DNA of 64,000 nucleotides from Rhodanobacteraceae bacterium. Lineage in GTDB: Bacteria > Pseudomonadota > Gammaproteobacteria > Xanthomonadales > Ahniellaceae. Where the stretch lies: assembly GCA_016708465.1 (NCBI GenBank), contig JADJFT010000001.1, forward strand, positions 1-64,000, read 5' to 3'. A model generated the notes under the pieces. The model did not search any database. It had not been told where the DNA came from and worked only from the letters and a program-made list of their open reading frames with translations. Every line of letters begins with the position of its first letter. Position 1 is the first letter of the stretch. A program made the position numbers and the translations under genes. Positions 25,896 through 35,893 of the stretch are shown one piece after another.

Positions 25896-27052
25896 ACATC
25901 GGCTCGGAAATCGCCGAATTGACGATGGACTTGTGCCGCCGCGCGTCGGTCACGCCCGACGATGCCGGCTGCCAAGACCTGATCGCATCGCGGCTGCAGC
26001 ACGCCGGTTTCGTGGTCGAGCCGATCGATGCCGGTGGCGTGCGCAACCTGTGGGCCTGGCATGGCAGTGTTGGCCCGGTGTTCGCCTTCCTGGGTCATAC
26101 CGATGTCGTGCCGACCGGTGATCTCGCGGAGTGGACGTCGCCGCCGTTCGAACCACAGGTGCGCGATGGCTTGCTGTATGCACGCGGGGCGGCCGACATG
26201 AAAGGCAGCGTGGCGGCGATGGTGGTGGCGCTGGAGCGTTTCGTTGCCGCGCAACCGGCGCATCCCGGTGTGATCGGACTGTTGTTGACGAGCGACGAGG
26301 AAGGTGATGCGACGGATGGCATTCGCCATGTCGTTGATGAATTTCTGCGACGCGGCCAGCGTATCGATTACTGCGTGGTCGGCGAGCCATCGAGTGAACT
26401 GGTGCTGGGTGATCGCATCCGTATCGGCCGTCGCGGCTCGCTGCACGGACATCTGAAAGTGCGTGGCGTCCAGGGCCATGTCGCTTTCCCGGAGAAGGCA
26501 TTGAACCCGATCCATGCGGTGGCGCCAGCATTAGCCGAACTCGCCGCGATCCGATGGGATGGTGGCAATGCGCATTTTCCGCCGACCGGTTTTCAGATCT
26601 CCAACATCCACGGCGGCACCGGCGCTTACAACGTGATTCCGGGCGATGTTTGCATCGACTTCAACTTCCGCTTCGGCACGGCGTCCAGCCCGGAAGATCT
26701 GATGCGCGCGACGGAAGCGGTGTTGGTGAAGCATGATCTCGACTATCGCATCATCTGGGAAATCTCCGGCGCACCATTCCTGACCGCCGATGGGCTGCTG
26801 CGTGAAGCGACCCACGCCGTGCTGCAGTCGCACGGCATTACCGAGACGATTGCCGACACTGGCGGTGGCACCTCGGATGGCCGTTTCATCGCGACGCTTG
26901 GCAGTCAGATCGTTGAACTTGGCCCGGTCAACGCGACCATCCACAAGATCGATGAACACGTCTGTCTCGGAGACCTCGAAGCGCTTGGCCGGATTTACCA
27001 GAGCCTTGCCGAACGGGTGTTGCTGGTCGATCGGCATTCGTCCACCTCTTGA
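25892..27052 (+). CDS. dapE: succinyl-diaminopimelate desuccinylase
   Basis: DapE is an M20-family zinc enzyme that yields LL-diaminopimelate. The start is ATG 25892, overlapping the ArsC-like stop (ATGA). Metal-binding and catalytic residues are in FLGHTDVVPTGD, YARGAADMKGS, LLTSDEEGDATDG and VVGEPSS; the final His is in ATIHKIDEHV. 386 aa, complete. The three genes dapD, arsC-like and dapE form one translationally coupled unit. Confidence 0.96.
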   Translation: MNIGSEIAELTMDLCRRASVTPDDAGCQDLIASRLQHAGFVVEPIDAGGVRNLWAWHGSVGPVFAFLGHTDVVPTGDLAEWTSPPFEPQVRDGLLYARGAADMKGSVAAMVVALERFVAAQPAHPGVIGLLLTSDEEGDATDGIRHVVDEFLRRGQRIDYCVVGEPSSELVLGDRIRIGRRGSLHGHLKVRGVQGHVAFPEKALNPIHAVAPALAELAAIRWDGGNAHFPPTGFQISNIHGGTGAYNVIPGDVCIDFNFRFGTASSPEDLMRATEAVLVKHDLDYRIIWEISGAPFLTADGLLREATHAVLQSHGITETIADTGGGTSDGRFIATLGSQIVELGPVNATIHKIDEHVCLGDLEALGRIYQSLAERVLLVDRHSSTS

Positions 27053-27132
27053 TTCCAGTGGCTGGCCGATGGTGAACTTCGCCGATGCGAGTCGGACCGG
27101 TACACTGCCGGAAAATTCGGCGGAGCAAACTC

Positions 27133-29469
27133 ATGAAGACGATACCGGTTCTGGTTGGTTCGTTCATCGTTGCCGCAGCGGCGATCGTGATTGGTTGTTC
27201 GACCAATGGATCGCAGCGCCCGCCACGACCGCCACCGACGCTGGCGGCACCGGGCGAGTCCGAGGATCATCAACGCTTGCGCGATGCCTGGATCGAGATG
27301 CTGCATCGAGCGGCGCCCGGATTCGACTGGCGGCACCAGGATGCCGAGTTCCGGCGCGTGCGAATGCAGCGGTCGTTGGAGACGCTCGAACAGTGGCAAG
27401 CAACCGGAAATGACGCCGCCGATGAGTTGATTGTTGCGACCACGGCGATCAGTGGGAACTGGGTCGAGCGCGGCAGCGGCAATGTTGCCGGGCGCACCTT
27501 GTCCACGCAATTCGATGTCGCCAACAATCGCCTCAATGTGCTGAGCCATGGCGGCAACCTATGGCGTGCCGGCCGGAGCACGCTGGACTGGGCCAGTCCT
27601 GCAGATGGCGTCAGCTTCACGCCCAACGGAACATCTGGTTTTCTCGAGCGTCTGACGGGCAGTGAACGCTTGCTGGTTTGGGCGGATACCCCGAGCGGGC
27701 TGTTCTACAGCGATAGCGGCGGCGCGTCATGGAGCGCGGCGACCGGGTTGGCAACAAGTAACGTCTGGTATAGCAGGGGGCTGGCGGCACGCGATGCATC
27801 GGCCAGTGAGGTGTATGCGCTGCGCGTTGAATACGATGGCGGTGCCGGCAGTTGGCGTACGAAGCTGTATGCATCGACCAATCGAGGTGCGGCGTTCAGC
27901 AGTCGCGGTTTCATTGGTCAGGGCAATCGCGTTGCGCTGTTTTCGCCGCGTTATGGCAGTACCGTGATGTACCTGCTGGATGGCTTGACGCTGAATACGA
28001 TTACTCCGGCGACCCATGCGCTGGTCGCGGTCAGCAGTGTGTCCGGTGCCGCGGCACTCGGGAGTAATGATCGGGTGTCGCTCAGCGGCGGCGTGGACAG
28101 TGGCGGCAATACATTCTTGTATGTGTTTGTCGTCCGCAGTAGTGCCAGTGTGACCGAAATCTATCGCAGCCTGGACGGCGGTGCCAGTTGGACCACTCGC
28201 ACCAATGCACCCACCAATATGTTCGGCTTCAACTCGGCAGAAAGTTCAACGCGCGATCCTGCGCGAGTGTACGTCGGTGGCACGAATGCCTATCGCAGCA
28301 GCGATGGCGCGCAGAGTTGGCAACTGGTCAATTCCTGGCCGGACTATTACCCCTCGCCGGCGACCAAGCTGCATGCCGATATCCCGAACTTCGATGTATT
28401 CGTTGATTCCGGCGGCAATGAGCGGGTATTTGTCTCGACCGACGGTGGAACCTATGAGTCCACCGATGGCCTGCTCACTGTGCAGAATTTATCGTTGTCG
28501 GGTCTGCGAAATGGCCAGTATTACGGCAGTTACAGTGTGCGTTCGGCGCCGAACGCGATCCTGGTCGGTGCACAGGATCAGGGGTATCAGAAGGCCATGG
28601 CCCCGAGCGCCGGCATCAACGATTTCGTACAGACGATCAGCGGTGACTACGCACATCTGACGTCATCGAACAATGGTGCAAACGTATGGATGGTCTACCC
28701 GGGATTCGCTCAACTTGATACTGCGCCGGCAACTGGCGACTGGACGGCACTGCGCGACTGGGACTATGCCTCAGCGAACTTTCAGGACTGGCTTTTTCTT
28801 GCTCCGATCGAGGCCGATCCATTGAATCCGAATCGCGCCCTGCTCGCGGGTGGCGGTATTGGCGCAAACCGTAATCGTGTTCTGACCTTGACCTATAACG
28901 GCAGCACGATCACGCATAGTGAGGGGGCGTTCGATTTCGGATCGCGGGTGACTGATGTGCAGTTCTCGCGCAATGGTCTGACGCGTTACGTGATCAACGA
29001 CGGTGGCCAGTTCTTTCGTGACAGTGGCGGCGGATTCAGCCTGCGCAGCAGTGGCTTGCCAGACGGCCAATATTTCTATGGCAACTGCATTCTGACGCAC
29101 GCGACGACGCCAGGAACAATCTATGTCGCCGGTGCCGGGTATTCCGGGCCAGCCGTGTATCGATCGGTTAATGACGGCGATAATTTCACCGCTTTCAGCA
29201 CCGGGTTGCCGAACACCTTGGTGTACGACCTCGCGACTTCTGCGGATGGCGCGCATCTGTTTGCCGCGACCGAACTCGGTCCGTATTACTACGACAGCGG
29301 AACATCCAGCTGGGTTGCGATCTCGGCAGTGCAAACTCCGGATCAGATCTATTGGGATGTCGATTACATCGACGCCTTGAATATTGCTCGGTTCTCGACC
29401 TACGGTCGTGGCGTTTGGGATTTCGTCCTGTCCAGTCCGGTGCTGTTCCGCGATGGCTTCGAGGGCTGA
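27133..29469 (+). CDS. secreted BNR/sortilin-like repeat protein with GFE C-terminal tail
   Basis: ATG 27133 gives a signal with lipobox-like AIVIGCS, so probably a lipoprotein, of 778 aa. Repeated Asp-box-like elements (SDSGGASWSAATG, SLDGGASWTTRTN, SSDGAQSWQLV, STDGGTYESTDG, SVNDGDNFTAFS) indicate a BNR/sortilin-type beta-propeller as in exo-sialidase-like and Vps10-fold proteins; no enzymatic residues can be assigned. The last residues are VLFRDGFEG, a tail shared with the neighbouring convergent protein. Likely cell-surface or extracellular; substrate unknown. Confidence 0.75.
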   Translation: MKTIPVLVGSFIVAAAAIVIGCSTNGSQRPPRPPPTLAAPGESEDHQRLRDAWIEMLHRAAPGFDWRHQDAEFRRVRMQRSLETLEQWQATGNDAADELIVATTAISGNWVERGSGNVAGRTLSTQFDVANNRLNVLSHGGNLWRAGRSTLDWASPADGVSFTPNGTSGFLERLTGSERLLVWADTPSGLFYSDSGGASWSAATGLATSNVWYSRGLAARDASASEVYALRVEYDGGAGSWRTKLYASTNRGAAFSSRGFIGQGNRVALFSPRYGSTVMYLLDGLTLNTITPATHALVAVSSVSGAAALGSNDRVSLSGGVDSGGNTFLYVFVVRSSASVTEIYRSLDGGASWTTRTNAPTNMFGFNSAESSTRDPARVYVGGTNAYRSSDGAQSWQLVNSWPDYYPSPATKLHADIPNFDVFVDSGGNERVFVSTDGGTYESTDGLLTVQNLSLSGLRNGQYYGSYSVRSAPNAILVGAQDQGYQKAMAPSAGINDFVQTISGDYAHLTSSNNGANVWMVYPGFAQLDTAPATGDWTALRDWDYASANFQDWLFLAPIEADPLNPNRALLAGGGIGANRNRVLTLTYNGSTITHSEGAFDFGSRVTDVQFSRNGLTRYVINDGGQFFRDSGGGFSLRSSGLPDGQYFYGNCILTHATTPGTIYVAGAGYSGPAVYRSVNDGDNFTAFSTGLPNTLVYDLATSADGAHLFAATELGPYYYDSGTSSWVAISAVQTPDQIYWDVDYIDALNIARFSTYGRGVWDFVLSSPVLFRDGFEG

Positions 29470-29522
29470 ATTGTCCGATTGCGCCGACTGAGAACACGGC
29501 GCTCCGACGTCGGCTGCACGAA

Positions 29523-31676
29523 TCAGGTTCCTTCGAATCCGTTTTTGAAGACATCGTCTTGCAGTACCTGAAATACATAGGCTGCGCCGGCATAGGACGC
29601 TGCATTATTGCCTTGATCACCGTTGATGATCGTGCTGTTGCTGTCCTCGTCCGTTGCACCGATCACTGCGGTGTCGCCTGAGATCGCGACTGAAAAGCCG
29701 AAATTGTCGTCCGCGCCCGTGTTGGATGCTTTCAGATAGGTCTGCTGGCTCCAGTTGCCGCTGTCGCGCACGAACACATAGGCGGCGCCAGAAGCAGATG
29801 CAGCATTGTTGCCCTGGTCGCCGTCGATGCCCGTGCTGTTGCTGTCCTCATCTCGCGCTGCGACCACCACGGTATCGCCGGAGATTGCAACCGAATAGCC
29901 AAAGTAGTCGTACGCATTGGTATTGGATGCCTTCAGGTAGGCCTGCTGACTCCAGCTACTACCGCTGCGCTCGAACACATAGGCCGCACCGGCATTGGTC
30001 GCCGCATTGTTGCCCTGGTCGCCGTCTATGCTTGTGCTGTTGCTGTCTTCGTTGAAGGCGCCGACCAGCAAGGTGTTGTCGAAGATCGCGACGGAATAGC
30101 CAAAGTAGTCAAACGCATCGGTATTGGACGCCTTCAGGTAGGCCTGCTGGCTCCAACTGGTACCGCTGCGCTCGAACACATAGACCGCTCCGGCATTGGT
30201 CGCCGAATTGTTGCTCTGGTCGCCGTTGATGACCGTGCTGTTGCTGTCTTCATATGCTGTCCCGACCGCAATGGTGTTGCCGGCAACTGCAACTGATAGG
30301 CCGAAAAAATCGTTGATGTCAGTGTTGGACGCCTTCAGGTAAGCCTGCTGACTCCAACTACTACCGCTGCGCTCAAACACGTAGGCCGCGCCGGCATAGT
30401 TTGCCGCATTATTGCTCTGGCCACCGTTGATGGTCGTGCTGTTGCTGCTCTCATTCACTGCTCCGACCACCACGGTGTTGTTGAAGATTGCGACCGACCC
30501 ACCGAATCGGTCTACCGCATCGGTGTTGGACGCCTTGAGGTAGGCTTGCTGGCTCCAAATGCTGCCGCTGCGCACGAACACATAGGCCGCGCCGGCGTCG
30601 GCTGCCGCGTTGTTGCCTTGGCCCGCGTTGATGACCACGCTGTTGCTGTCTTCATAAGTTGCCCCGACCACGATGGTGTCGCCTGAGATCGCGACCGAGA
30701 TACCGAAGCGGTCGTCGGCATCGGTGTTGGACGCCTTGAGGTAGGCCTGCTGGCTCCAGATGCCGGCAGTGCGCACGAATACATAGGCTGCGCCGGCTTC
30801 GCCCGCCGCGTTGTTGCTTTGGTCACCGTTGATGGTCGTGCTGTTGCTGTCTTCGGCTTGTGCTCCGACCACCACGGTATCGCCGGAGATTGCAACCGAC
30901 CAGCCAAATGAGTCCACTACACCCGTGTTGGACGCCTTCAGATAGGCCTGCTGTGCAATTGGATCAATCGTGATCGGGTAGCGGGCATTGCGGGTATCGA
31001 CGCTCAGCGCCAAACCTTCGGCCATCGACTCGAACACCGCCGGCAGCGGCTGCCCGTCGGCATCCCAAACGTTCAGTCCGGCATACGTCAGGTTGGTTAC
31101 GCCGCCCGCATCGACAAAGCGCACGTCGCCGCCGCCGGCGCCGATCTGCGGCTGCAGGCTGCCGCGCACCGCCCACTCAAAACGTAGCCGATTGCTCGTA
31201 CCGGCGGGCTGCGTGTGCACGGTGTAGCCATGCTCCAGCCCGCGCGCGTCATTGACATACCACTCCTCAAGTTCGCTGCTCCACTGGTAGCGGGCGCGTT
31301 GACCTTCCCGGAGCATCACTGCCTTGCCGTTGATGACTTGCTCGGCACCGGCCATGCCCCAGCGTTGCAACTGCAAACCCCAGCGCCAGTCGGTCCCGTC
31401 GGGCTGCGCCTCGAAGCCACGACCATCGAAGTGCAGCAGCCACTGCTGACCCGGGTTGCGTGCAGTCCAGGTGCCGGGTTGGTCTGTCGATTCGGCAACT
31501 GCGTGACGTCCAGCTTGCCAAGCCGCCTGGATCGACTGCCAGTCATTGGTGCTCAGACCTTTCGGCAAAATCGGCGTCGCGTTGGCATTCGCCAACACCG
31601 ACACTGGCATGAAGTTCAGCACAACGCCCAACAATCCGATCAGGCTGTGCCCAAGTACGCAAGCGATAAGCCGCAT
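29523..31676 (-). CDS. secreted FG-GAP seven-repeat protein with GFE C-terminal tail
   Basis: This is a 717-aa protein with a signal peptide (residues about 1-30). An N-terminal domain of about 220 residues ends NARYPITIDPI. Then follow seven near-identical 67-residue repeats, each with FG-x-SVAISGDTVVVGA (FG-GAP_2 type), an EDSNST-x-INGDQ loop that looks Ca2+-binding, and GAAYVFVRSG-x-WSQQAYLKASNT. Seven repeats match a seven-bladed beta-propeller, as in integrin alpha heads. The last residues are DDVFKNGFEGT. Surface or secreted adhesion-type role is inferred. It is convergent with the BNR protein, which carries the same kind of tail. Confidence 0.85.
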   Translation of the reverse strand: MRLIACVLGHSLIGLLGVVLNFMPVSVLANANATPILPKGLSTNDWQSIQAAWQAGRHAVAESTDQPGTWTARNPGQQWLLHFDGRGFEAQPDGTDWRWGLQLQRWGMAGAEQVINGKAVMLREGQRARYQWSSELEEWYVNDARGLEHGYTVHTQPAGTSNRLRFEWAVRGSLQPQIGAGGGDVRFVDAGGVTNLTYAGLNVWDADGQPLPAVFESMAEGLALSVDTRNARYPITIDPIAQQAYLKASNTGVVDSFGWSVAISGDTVVVGAQAEDSNSTTINGDQSNNAAGEAGAAYVFVRTAGIWSQQAYLKASNTDADDRFGISVAISGDTIVVGATYEDSNSVVINAGQGNNAAADAGAAYVFVRSGSIWSQQAYLKASNTDAVDRFGGSVAIFNNTVVVGAVNESSNSTTINGGQSNNAANYAGAAYVFERSGSSWSQQAYLKASNTDINDFFGLSVAVAGNTIAVGTAYEDSNSTVINGDQSNNSATNAGAVYVFERSGTSWSQQAYLKASNTDAFDYFGYSVAIFDNTLLVGAFNEDSNSTSIDGDQGNNAATNAGAAYVFERSGSSWSQQAYLKASNTNAYDYFGYSVAISGDTVVVAARDEDSNSTGIDGDQGNNAASASGAAYVFVRDSGNWSQQTYLKASNTGADDNFGFSVAISGDTAVIGATDEDSNSTIINGDQGNNAASYAGAAYVFQVLQDDVFKNGFEGT
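29540..30945. repeat. seven tandem 201-bp coding repeats
   Basis: The motif GT[GA]TTGGA[CT]GC starts at 29719, 29920, 30121, 30322, 30523, 30724 and 30925, exactly 201 bases apart each time. Identity between units is high at DNA level, particularly around the GCCT-rich QQAYLKASN codons, and no unit carries an indel. The array encodes the blades of the FG-GAP protein and suggests recent expansion or gene conversion. Confidence 0.9.
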
Positions 31677-31780
31677 AGCTGTTCCTCGTCGATGGTTCGA
31701 CTGATGCTAATCCACGTCTCGGCTGGGTGCGACAATATTCCTCCGGCTGATCTGCCGATCGCATAGGCGCCACTAAACCC

Positions 31781-32249
31781 TTACGGCACCAATTGCGAAT
31801 AGTCGACCGCTGCCGGATCGCCCGTGAGCAGTGGCTCGGTTCCAGGAGCGACAGCCGCCGCTGACGGTTCGCGACGGAAACTGAGGAACACGCCGCGCGG
31901 CGCGGCAGCTTCGTCCAGGTCGGATTGCGTGATGTCGTCGCGGATCGCGGTAATGCGCACGGCAATTCGCTGGTCATCACGCGTGAGCAGGAACAACCGG
32001 TCACCGACCTGCATGCGCCCGCGCACGAGCACTGCTCCGGCCATCCACGGATCGGCATCGTTGAAGACCATGCCCAGTCGCGCGACGAGATCTGTGTCGG
32101 CGACCCGGAGTCGCTGCGAGCGTATTCGCGGCGGGCGCTGATGTCGCGGACGATGCGGACGCATCCTGGGTGCGCGTCGTTGGGCGTTCGCCATCACAGG
32201 CGAAAAGGCCAAGGCAACAGCACAGCATCGGTAGCCACTGCGGTTTCAT
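31781..32249 (-). CDS. small lipoprotein with beta-barrel-like domain (frameshifted)
   Basis: The start ATG 32249 (MKPQWLPMLCCCLGLFAC) gives a lipoprotein signal with Cys at about 18 and an Ala/Ser/Thr linker. After NTLAAT the frame breaks near 32104-32110; removing one G joins it to VADTDLVARLGMVFND and on to YSQLVP. The 469-base span is 3n+1, fitting one insertion; corrected length 155 aa. The later part (GRMQVGDRLFLLTRDDQRIAV) resembles the beta-barrel of translation-factor domain 2, an unusual look for a lipoprotein, but the match is only by eye. It lies 6 bases downstream of parC. Confidence 0.55.
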
Positions 32250-32255
32250 GTCGTG

Positions 32256-34504
32256 TCAGTCCCGCGCAATCGCCTCGACCTTCTGATAGCCACGCGGTAG
32301 CAGCGAACCACGCGTGGCACGGGCCGCGGCAATCTCGACGAGATCGGACCACGAGCGCTTGAGCGGGCGACCGCCGGCGGTAACGATGACGCCGGCACCT
32401 CCGGGAATCACCACGAGATCAAGCAGGCGTTCGCCGGTCGCGAAGCTCTTGCGCGGGATGTCGATCAGCTTGTTGCCCTTGCCGCCCTTGTCGAGTTCTG
32501 GCAACTCCGCGACTGAACACATCAGGATATAACCGGCGCTGGTCACCGCGACAATGCGGTCGCGTGCCGAGTCGTTACAGACGGCAATCGCCGCAACCTT
32601 CGCGCCTTCGCCGAGCGACACCAACGCCTTGCCAGCCTTGTTGCGCGAAATCACGGCGTCGAATCGGGTGACGAAGCCGTAGCCGAGGTTGGTCGCGATC
32701 ACCAGTTTCTGTTCGGTGTCGGCCACCGCGACGGCATCGAAGCGCCCGCCGGCTGGCAATGTGAAGCGGCCAGTCAACGGCTCGCCATTGCCGCGCGCCG
32801 AGGGCAAGGTGTGCGCCGGCGTAGTGTAGGCGCGACCTTCCGAGTCAACGAATACGACCTGCTGGTTCGACCTGCCGCGCGCATAGGCGAGCATTGCATC
32901 GCCTTCGCGATACGACAGGTTCGCCGCCTCCACCTCGTGACCCTTGGCCGAACGCACCCAGCCCTTGTCCGACAGGACGATGGTCACCGGTTCGGCCGCG
33001 ACCAGATCCGATTCGGACAAGGCTTGTGCGGCACCACGTTCAATCAATGGCGAACGCCGCTTGTCACCGTAAGTCTCGGCATCTTTCTTCAGTTCATCCT
33101 TGACCACGGCGCGCAGACGGTCACTCGATTTCAACGTACTGACGATGCGTGCGCGTTCTTCTTCGAGTGCATCCTGCTCGCCACGGATCTTCATTTCTTC
33201 AAGTCGCGCGAGCTGTTTCAGGCGCGTATCAAGAATGTAGTCGGTCTGAATTTCACTCAGCTTAAAGCGCGCCATCAGCACCGGTTTTGGCTCGTCTTCG
33301 CTGCGGACGATGCGGATCACCTCATCGAGATTCAGATAGGCGATGCGCAGGCCGTCGAGCAAGTGCAGGCGCTTCTCGACCTTGTCGAGACGGTATTGCA
33401 GGCGGCGCCGCACGGTATCGGTACGGAAGCTCAGCCATTCGCTCAGGATCGTCTTCAGCGGTTTCAATTGCGGCCGCCCGTCGAGTCCGATCACGTTCAT
33501 GTTGACGCGGAGCTCTTCTCCAGATCGGTGGTCGCGAACAGATGCCCCATCAGTTCTTCGGCGTCGACGCGGTTGCTGCGTGGAATGATGACCAGACGTA
33601 CCGGATTCTCGTGATCGGATTCGTCGCGCACGTCTTCAACCAGCGGCAGCTTCTTCGCACGCATCTGGTTGGCGATTTGTTCCTGAATCTTGGCGGGTGA
33701 GGCTTGGTGTGGCAGCGCAGTGATGACGATGTTGCCGTCCTCGCGCGTATAGACGGCGCGGGCACGTACCGAGCCATTTCCGGTTTCGTACATCGCCAGC
33801 AAATCGGCGCGTGGTGTGATGATCTCGGCCTCGGTCGGATAGTCCGGGCCCTTGATGTGTTCGCAGAGATCGCGTGTCGTCGCGTTGGGGTCATCAACCA
33901 GGCGCATGCAGGCGGCGACGACTTCGCGCAGATTGTGCGGCGGAATGTCGGTGGCCAGTCCGACCGCGATGCCGGTGGTGCCGTTCAGCAGCAGATGCGG
34001 CAGGCGGGCTGGCAGCCAGTTCGGTTCTTCCAGCGTGCCATCGAAATTTGGGCCCCAGTCGACCGTGCCTTGGCCAATCTCGTCGAGCAATACGGCCGCG
34101 AGTTTGGTCAGCTTCGATTCGGTGTAACGCATCGCCGCGAAGCTTTTCGGATCATCAGACGAGCCGAAGTTGCCCTGACCCTCGATCAACGGGTAACGAA
34201 ACGAGAATGGTTGCGCCATCAGCACCATCGCTTCGTAGGCTGCCGAGTCGCCGTGTGGATGGAACTTGCCGATGACATCGCCGATGGTCCGTGCTGACTT
34301 CTTCGGTTTTGCGCCGGCATCCAGCCCAAGTTCGCTCATCGCGTAGATGATGCGGCGCTGCACCGGCTTCAATCCGTCGCCGATGAAGGGCAGGGCGCGA
34401 TCGAGCACGACGTACATCGAATAGTCGAGGTAGGCGCGCTCGGCATAATCCTTCAGCGGAATCTGTTCGAAGCCGTGGAAGCTGGGGCGGGCGGAGTCGG
34501 GCAT
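32256..34504 (-). CDS. parC: DNA topoisomerase IV subunit A (frameshifted)
   Basis: ParC decatenates daughter chromosomes with ParE. ATG 34504 (MPDSARPSFHGFEQIPL). The breakage-reunion domain has the quinolone region GKFHPHGDSAAYEAM (Ser and Glu at the wild-type positions corresponding to E. coli S80/E84) and the catalytic Tyr in AAMRYTE. Near 33508-33515 one base is missing: EKS should continue YRVNMNVIGLDGRPQLKP. The C-terminal part contains the coiled-coil gate and a beta-pinwheel (e.g. VIVTAGGRPLKRSWSD). Corrected length is 749 aa. An essential gene, so a sequence error is likely. Confidence 0.94.
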
Positions 34505-34607
34505 GCAGTGGTCCTTCGAGTAGCCGCGCATTATCGCGCTTCGACTGACGGCGACAAGCGTAACGACAGGGCGATATGCTGCCGGTAGCTTCGTCGCTTG
34601 TGATGGC

Positions 34608-35861
34608 ATGACCCCTTCTTCCAACGAATTGCGCCCGCGTGCCGTCGTGCCGCTACTCGCCGCTTTGGCGATGTTCGGGCCGTTCACGATCGATACGTTC
34701 TTCCCCGCATTCGCGGAAGTGGCTGCGAGCCTGAATGCCAATCCGTGGCAGATGCAGCAGACCATCAGCGCCTATTTGCTCGGCTATGCGCTGATGTCGT
34801 TCGTGCACGGGCCGGTGTCCGACGCGCATGGTCGGCGACGGGTGATCCTGTTCGGCGTCAGTAGCTACATCCTCGCGTCCATCGTCTGCACGCTCGCGCC
34901 GAATATCGAAACCTTGCTCATCGCACGCTTCTGGCAGGGGTGTTCGACTGGCGCCGGCATGATCGTCGGTCGCGCCATCATCCGCGATCGTTTTCACGGC
35001 GGCGACGCGCAGCGCGTGATGGCTTGGGTGTCGATGTTGTTCGGCATCGCGCCAGCGCTGGCACCGCTGGTCGGGGCGTTCATCCACGGATTTGCGAGTT
35101 GGCGTGCGATTTTCGCGTTTATGGTGGTCTATGGCGCGTTGATGCTGTGGGCCTGCATCCGTGTACTGCCGGAGACGCATCCGCCGGAGCGGCGCACGCC
35201 CTTGCACCCACGGGCCTTGCTGGCGACCTATCGGCGCATCGGGATGGATCGCGCCTTTGTGCTCTGGGTCGGTGCGGCCGGTCTGTTCTTCGGCGGCCAG
35301 TTCATCTACATCAGTTCGGCGCCAGTCTTCATCGAGCAATTTCTGGGGCTTGGTACCTATGGCTATGCTTGGTATTTCGTGCCGACCATCGTCGGCATGA
35401 CCGTTGGTTCAGCGTTGTCCGCGCGTCTCGCCGCGCAAACCAGCCCGGCGCGCTGCACGAACATCGGGTTGCTGGTGATGATTGCCGGGCAGGCGATCAA
35501 TCTCGCCTATAACGCGGTTACCGAACATCCTGCGGTGCCGTGGGCGGTGCTGCCGTTCGCAATCTACGGCTGCGGCGTGTCGCTGGCGACGCCACCGATG
35601 AATGTTGCGACGCTCGACCGCCATCCGCTGCATCGCGGTGCAGCGGCCTCGGTGCAGTCGGCGATGTGGAGCCTGATGATGGTGTTCGTATCCGGTTTCG
35701 CGGCGCCACTCGCGCACGATTCACCGATGCATTTGGCACTCGGTTCATTCGCGTTCTGGATCGCCGGGGCCTTGTGCCTTTGGATCGGGCCGCAGATCGT
35801 GTTCCTGCACGTGCCGACTCGCGCCGATGCGGCGGAGTCGGAGCTTGGCGAGCCAGTGTGA
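34608..35861 (+). CDS. Bcr/CflA-type MFS drug exporter
   Basis: This is a 417-aa inner-membrane transporter with about 12 hydrophobic helices. Family marks are the N-terminal AALAMFGPFTIDTFFPAF, the motif A loop GPVSDAHGRRRVILFG between helices 2 and 3 and the motif C-like helix (SMLFGIAPALAPLVGAFI). The family (Bcr, CmlA, FloR) exports bicyclomycin, chloramphenicol or other small molecules by proton antiport; the actual substrate cannot be told. It is divergent from parC across 103 bases and convergent with the kinase gene. Confidence 0.87.
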   Translation: MTPSSNELRPRAVVPLLAALAMFGPFTIDTFFPAFAEVAASLNANPWQMQQTISAYLLGYALMSFVHGPVSDAHGRRRVILFGVSSYILASIVCTLAPNIETLLIARFWQGCSTGAGMIVGRAIIRDRFHGGDAQRVMAWVSMLFGIAPALAPLVGAFIHGFASWRAIFAFMVVYGALMLWACIRVLPETHPPERRTPLHPRALLATYRRIGMDRAFVLWVGAAGLFFGGQFIYISSAPVFIEQFLGLGTYGYAWYFVPTIVGMTVGSALSARLAAQTSPARCTNIGLLVMIAGQAINLAYNAVTEHPAVPWAVLPFAIYGCGVSLATPPMNVATLDRHPLHRGAAASVQSAMWSLMMVFVSGFAAPLAHDSPMHLALGSFAFWIAGALCLWIGPQIVFLHVPTRADAAESELGEPV

Positions 35862-35893
35862 TTGGGCGCGACGCCCACCATGTCGACCTTGTC

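Noticed and set aside
29470..29522. Terminator between the two convergent secreted-protein genes
   Set aside because: A short CCGACGTCGG palindrome exists but there is no U-tract in either direction.
29540..30945. CRISPR-like array
   Set aside because: Period is 201 bases, the whole unit is repeated and coding, and no spacers exist.
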